Shown: piece after piece, positions 63,801-64,000 of the stretch
Numbering within the stretch: the first letter of the stretch is position 1
How the letters are laid out: every line of letters starts with the position of its first letter
Made by a program: the position numbers and the translations under genes
The notes under the pieces: generated by a model
What the model saw: only the letters and a program-made list of their open reading frames with translations
The model's database searches: none
What the model was told of the DNA's origin: nothing
Assembly (NCBI RefSeq): GCF_000764305.2
Contig: NW_025937359.1
Location: forward strand, 248,001-312,000
DNA: 64,000 nucleotides
Direction: 5' to 3'
From: Hyalella azteca
Taxonomy: Eukaryota > Arthropoda > Malacostraca > Amphipoda > Hyalellidae

Positions 63801-64000
63801 AACCAAACATTCTTGAGCTCAAGTTATGTACATGACTTTTGCCTGTGTAAGGTTCCATGTGTACTTACTTCAGCTCGATGAGGTTCTTTATTGAGCCGCC
63901 TCACGCTCCCGATTATAGACGTACCTGCTTCCGTTTCGAGCTCGTCGCCAGATGACAAGGCGTGCTGGTGACGAGGAAGATCAGGAGTGGTGAGGGCTGC
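48176..64000 (-). CDS. RhoGAP protein, ARHGAP29/ARHGAP45/GMIP type (3' eleven exons, 5' end outside window)
   Basis: Whole-gene entry. Exons in transcript order: 64000(open)-63925, 59286-59135, 58156-57968, 56804-56620, 56469-56282, 55956-55551, 55078-55017, 54565-54429, 54274-53762, 53534-52673, 48861-48176. All introns are GT-AG and every junction preserves one frame, giving about 1151 residues in the window. A C1 zinc finger (about residues 49-93) is followed by a RhoGAP domain (about 118-300) and a long Ser/Thr-rich tail. Known for the family: members stimulate GTP hydrolysis by Rho GTPases, usually RhoA, and carry an N-terminal F-BAR domain that would lie beyond base 64000. The C1-RhoGAP spacing and phrases such as FRKLKTPSRCREC, LACHKKCLETLAIQCG and TRVEKLCQAFENG match this subfamily rather than other RhoGAPs. 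Inference: a cytosolic, membrane-recruited negative regulator of Rho signalling. The tail is far longer than the domains and unrecognised. Confidence 0.9.
50406..50537. repeat. Nested inverted repeats in RhoGAP intron
   Basis: Outer arms ACTACCCTCTGTAAATA (50406-50422) and its complement (50521-50537) enclose AATTTCAATCAAACT directly inverted as AGTTTGATTGAAATT (about 50488-50518). A further diverged copy, TTATTTCAATCGAACT, lies inside the left arm. Looks like a decayed foldback or MITE. Confidence 0.65.
52490..52522. repeat. Perfect 13-bp hairpin in RhoGAP intron
   Basis: Arms CACAATCCACAGC and its exact complement are separated by seven bases. An 11-bp direct repeat TGTTTCTGGTC sits just before it (about 52460-52490). 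Function unknown. Confidence 0.7.
52673..53534 (-). CDS. RhoGAP gene, long tail exon
   Basis: A strong acceptor (T-rich tract then TTTCAG) opens 287 codons ending at GCAG/GTTAGC. Predicted disordered by composition: Ser, Thr, Asp, Glu and Arg rich. Contains a tandem DSAHDSAHDSHSS motif near 52800-52830 and many basophilic kinase-like sites (RRSLED, KRVSIKEP). No domain was recognised. Confidence 0.88.
53762..54274 (-). CDS. RhoGAP gene, tail exon
   Basis: Acceptor GCTTGTAG/GGT, donor AAA/GTATGT; 171 codons in frame. The sequence is polar and rich in Ser, Gln, Lys and Arg with no recognisable domain. It includes MQIHERLSDMIPKRLSGSKE, and a related LSGSK phrase recurs in the next exon (SKLSGSKDASA), hinting at a short repeated phosphorylatable motif. 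Confidence 0.85.
54429..54565 (-). CDS. RhoGAP gene, tail exon
   Basis: Acceptor AAGAAG/AC, donor ACG/GTGGGT. Encodes DDWDWRLGGSDSPETM through VKKSLRDYVGLET. The two tryptophans and the basic KKSLRDY patch are unlike the surrounding low-complexity tail and may be a short conserved motif. Phase agrees with both neighbours. Confidence 0.8.
55017..55078 (-). CDS. RhoGAP gene, short Pro/Ala exon
   Basis: A 62-base GC-rich exon between acceptor TTAAACCAG and donor TCGG/GTTAGT. It reads SSEQRPAPPARQQPLAAPAS in frame with both neighbours and is too short to appear as an open frame alone. Proline-rich, so an SH3-type ligand is possible, but no clear class I or II motif was checked. Confidence 0.75.
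55551..55956 (-). CDS. RhoGAP gene, end of RhoGAP domain and start of Ser-rich tail
   Basis: The acceptor after TTCAAAG joins G/GA to give G-IVFGPTLLR, the conserved last strand of the fold, followed by the terminal helix (VDTVHQTRAVELLVEH). The rest is low-complexity linker ending in a run of 14 serines (with a leading SL) around 55580-55635. The donor was set at CAACAAAG/GTGAAA because it alone keeps frame with the next exon. Confidence 0.9.
56282..56469 (-). CDS. RhoGAP gene, middle RhoGAP exon
   Basis: Acceptor GTTCACAG, donor CTTG/GTAAAG. It encodes the polar insertion (FPANSSADANNNEA), then QLPAHF-like sequence QIPAHFKNSLAEL, MLHLNRVAANHDVNNM and NLG. The HL..V..N....NM pattern with its conserved Asn is diagnostic of RhoGAP helices near the Rho-binding face. 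Confidence 0.93.
56620..56804 (-). CDS. RhoGAP gene, catalytic exon with arginine finger
   Basis: Acceptor TTTCCACAG, donor ATCAG/GTAAAC. It begins GIYRVSGLKTRVEKLCQAF, containing the catalytic arginine finger (GxYRxSG), and continues to VLKLYLRQLPEPLF, with the Lys and Arg that stabilise the Rho-contacting surface. All the residues normally needed for GAP activity in this part are present, so the domain looks active. Confidence 0.95.
57668..58002 (-). repeat. Three tandem copies (about 112 bp) containing the exon end and its splice donor
   Basis: Three near-identical blocks share TATTCTATTGGAGTTT, TTGTGTTCA and, on the minus strand, the stretch encoding KEIDHRGTDIK with its donor. The exon-end portions are at 57741-57779, 57854-57892 and 57963-58001, spaced 113 and 109 bases. 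The third is the real exon end. The copy at 57741 keeps the donor (AAG/GTGACA); the copy at 57854 has AAG/ATGACC and so has lost GT. The duplication therefore takes in half coding exon end and half intron. Confidence 0.95.
57968..58156 (-). CDS. RhoGAP gene, exon with second half of C1 and start of RhoGAP
   Basis: It opens with CGLACHKKCLETLAIQCG, finishing the C1 finger, then a short basic linker (HKRLPRK) and the first RhoGAP helix (VPHLISKCIKEID). The acceptor was placed after GAGCAG rather than after GAG because only that choice leaves two residues between the paired cysteines (QECGE-CGLAC). The donor is AAG/GTGACA. The last 36 or so bases of this exon plus the donor are repeated twice more in the following intron; see the repeat entry at 57668-58002. 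Confidence 0.92.
59135..59286 (-). CDS. RhoGAP gene, exon with first half of C1 zinc finger
   Basis: Acceptor TTGCAG, donor GAG/GTGGGT. It encodes 50 full codons including the first His of the C1 finger in THSFRKLKT, the CREC pair and the Cys in GQEC. The C1 domain is completed by the next exon, so the finger is split by an intron. Joined sequence gives the C-x2-C-x4-H-x2-C spacing required for zinc binding. Confidence 0.9.
59287..63924 (-). other. Intron before the C1 exon
   Basis: Long AT-rich intron. The only compositional anomaly is a GC-rich block at about 59525-59640, described under findings. No repeat or second gene was recognised. A very short exon-like block at 62131-62145 was considered and rejected. 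Confidence 0.55.
63925..64000 (-). CDS. RhoGAP gene, partial exon before the C1 domain
   Basis: The frame starting at base 64000 is open and ends at a good donor (GCAG/GTACGT). The last G joins TC of the next exon to give valine. It encodes about 25 residues beginning AALTTPDLPRHQ, polar and linker-like, as expected between the F-BAR and C1 domains. The acceptor is outside the window, so the exon start is unknown. An unseen exon between this one and the next cannot be excluded. Confidence 0.7.

Overview
The window is AT-rich eukaryotic DNA with split genes, long introns and many decayed transposon pieces. A mariner transposase relic, a CR1-like LINE 3' end, numerous foldback/MITE-type elements and the protein sequences all fit an arthropod (insect or crustacean). 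The species cannot be named from the sequence. There are no bacterial operons, rRNA, tRNA or CRISPR arrays.

Three spliced genes can be supported. (1) Minus strand, 64000 to 48176: the 3' eleven exons of a RhoGAP of the ARHGAP29/ARHGAP45(HMHA1)/GMIP type. It runs C1 zinc finger, then a complete RhoGAP domain with its arginine finger, then a serine-rich tail of about 850 residues. All ten splice junctions join in frame, and the 5' part (expected to hold an F-BAR domain) lies beyond base 64000. (2) Minus strand, 24222 to 17943: four exons of a tetraspanin-like four-pass membrane protein, ending in a stop codon with a poly(A) signal 65 bases on. Its first exon was not found, and its large extracellular loop is either very short or partly in an unrecognised exon. 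(3) Plus strand, 32246 to 39173: a three-exon model for a small (about 124 residue) single-pass membrane protein of unrecognised family.

Layout. 1-17.8 kb is gene-poor and repeat-rich: a 99-bp-arm foldback, a mariner relic with an internal inversion, a CACTG-ended MITE, a 23-bp minisatellite, a 31-bp minisatellite and a CR1 tail. 17.9-24.2 kb is the tetraspanin-like gene; its longest intron contains an 1.1-kb nested palindromic element. 24.2-32.2 kb has no supported gene. 32.2-39.2 kb is the small membrane-protein gene. 39.2-48.1 kb is intergenic, with an odd GC-rich degenerate array near 44 kb and one exon-like block near 46.7 kb. 48.2-64 kb is the RhoGAP gene.

The most notable observation is that the 3' end of the RhoGAP exon carrying the C1/RhoGAP junction, together with its splice donor, is present three times in tandem (57668-58002); one extra copy keeps a GT donor and the other has lost it. 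Nothing in the sequence links the three genes functionally; the shared theme is membrane or membrane-proximal signalling, which may be chance.
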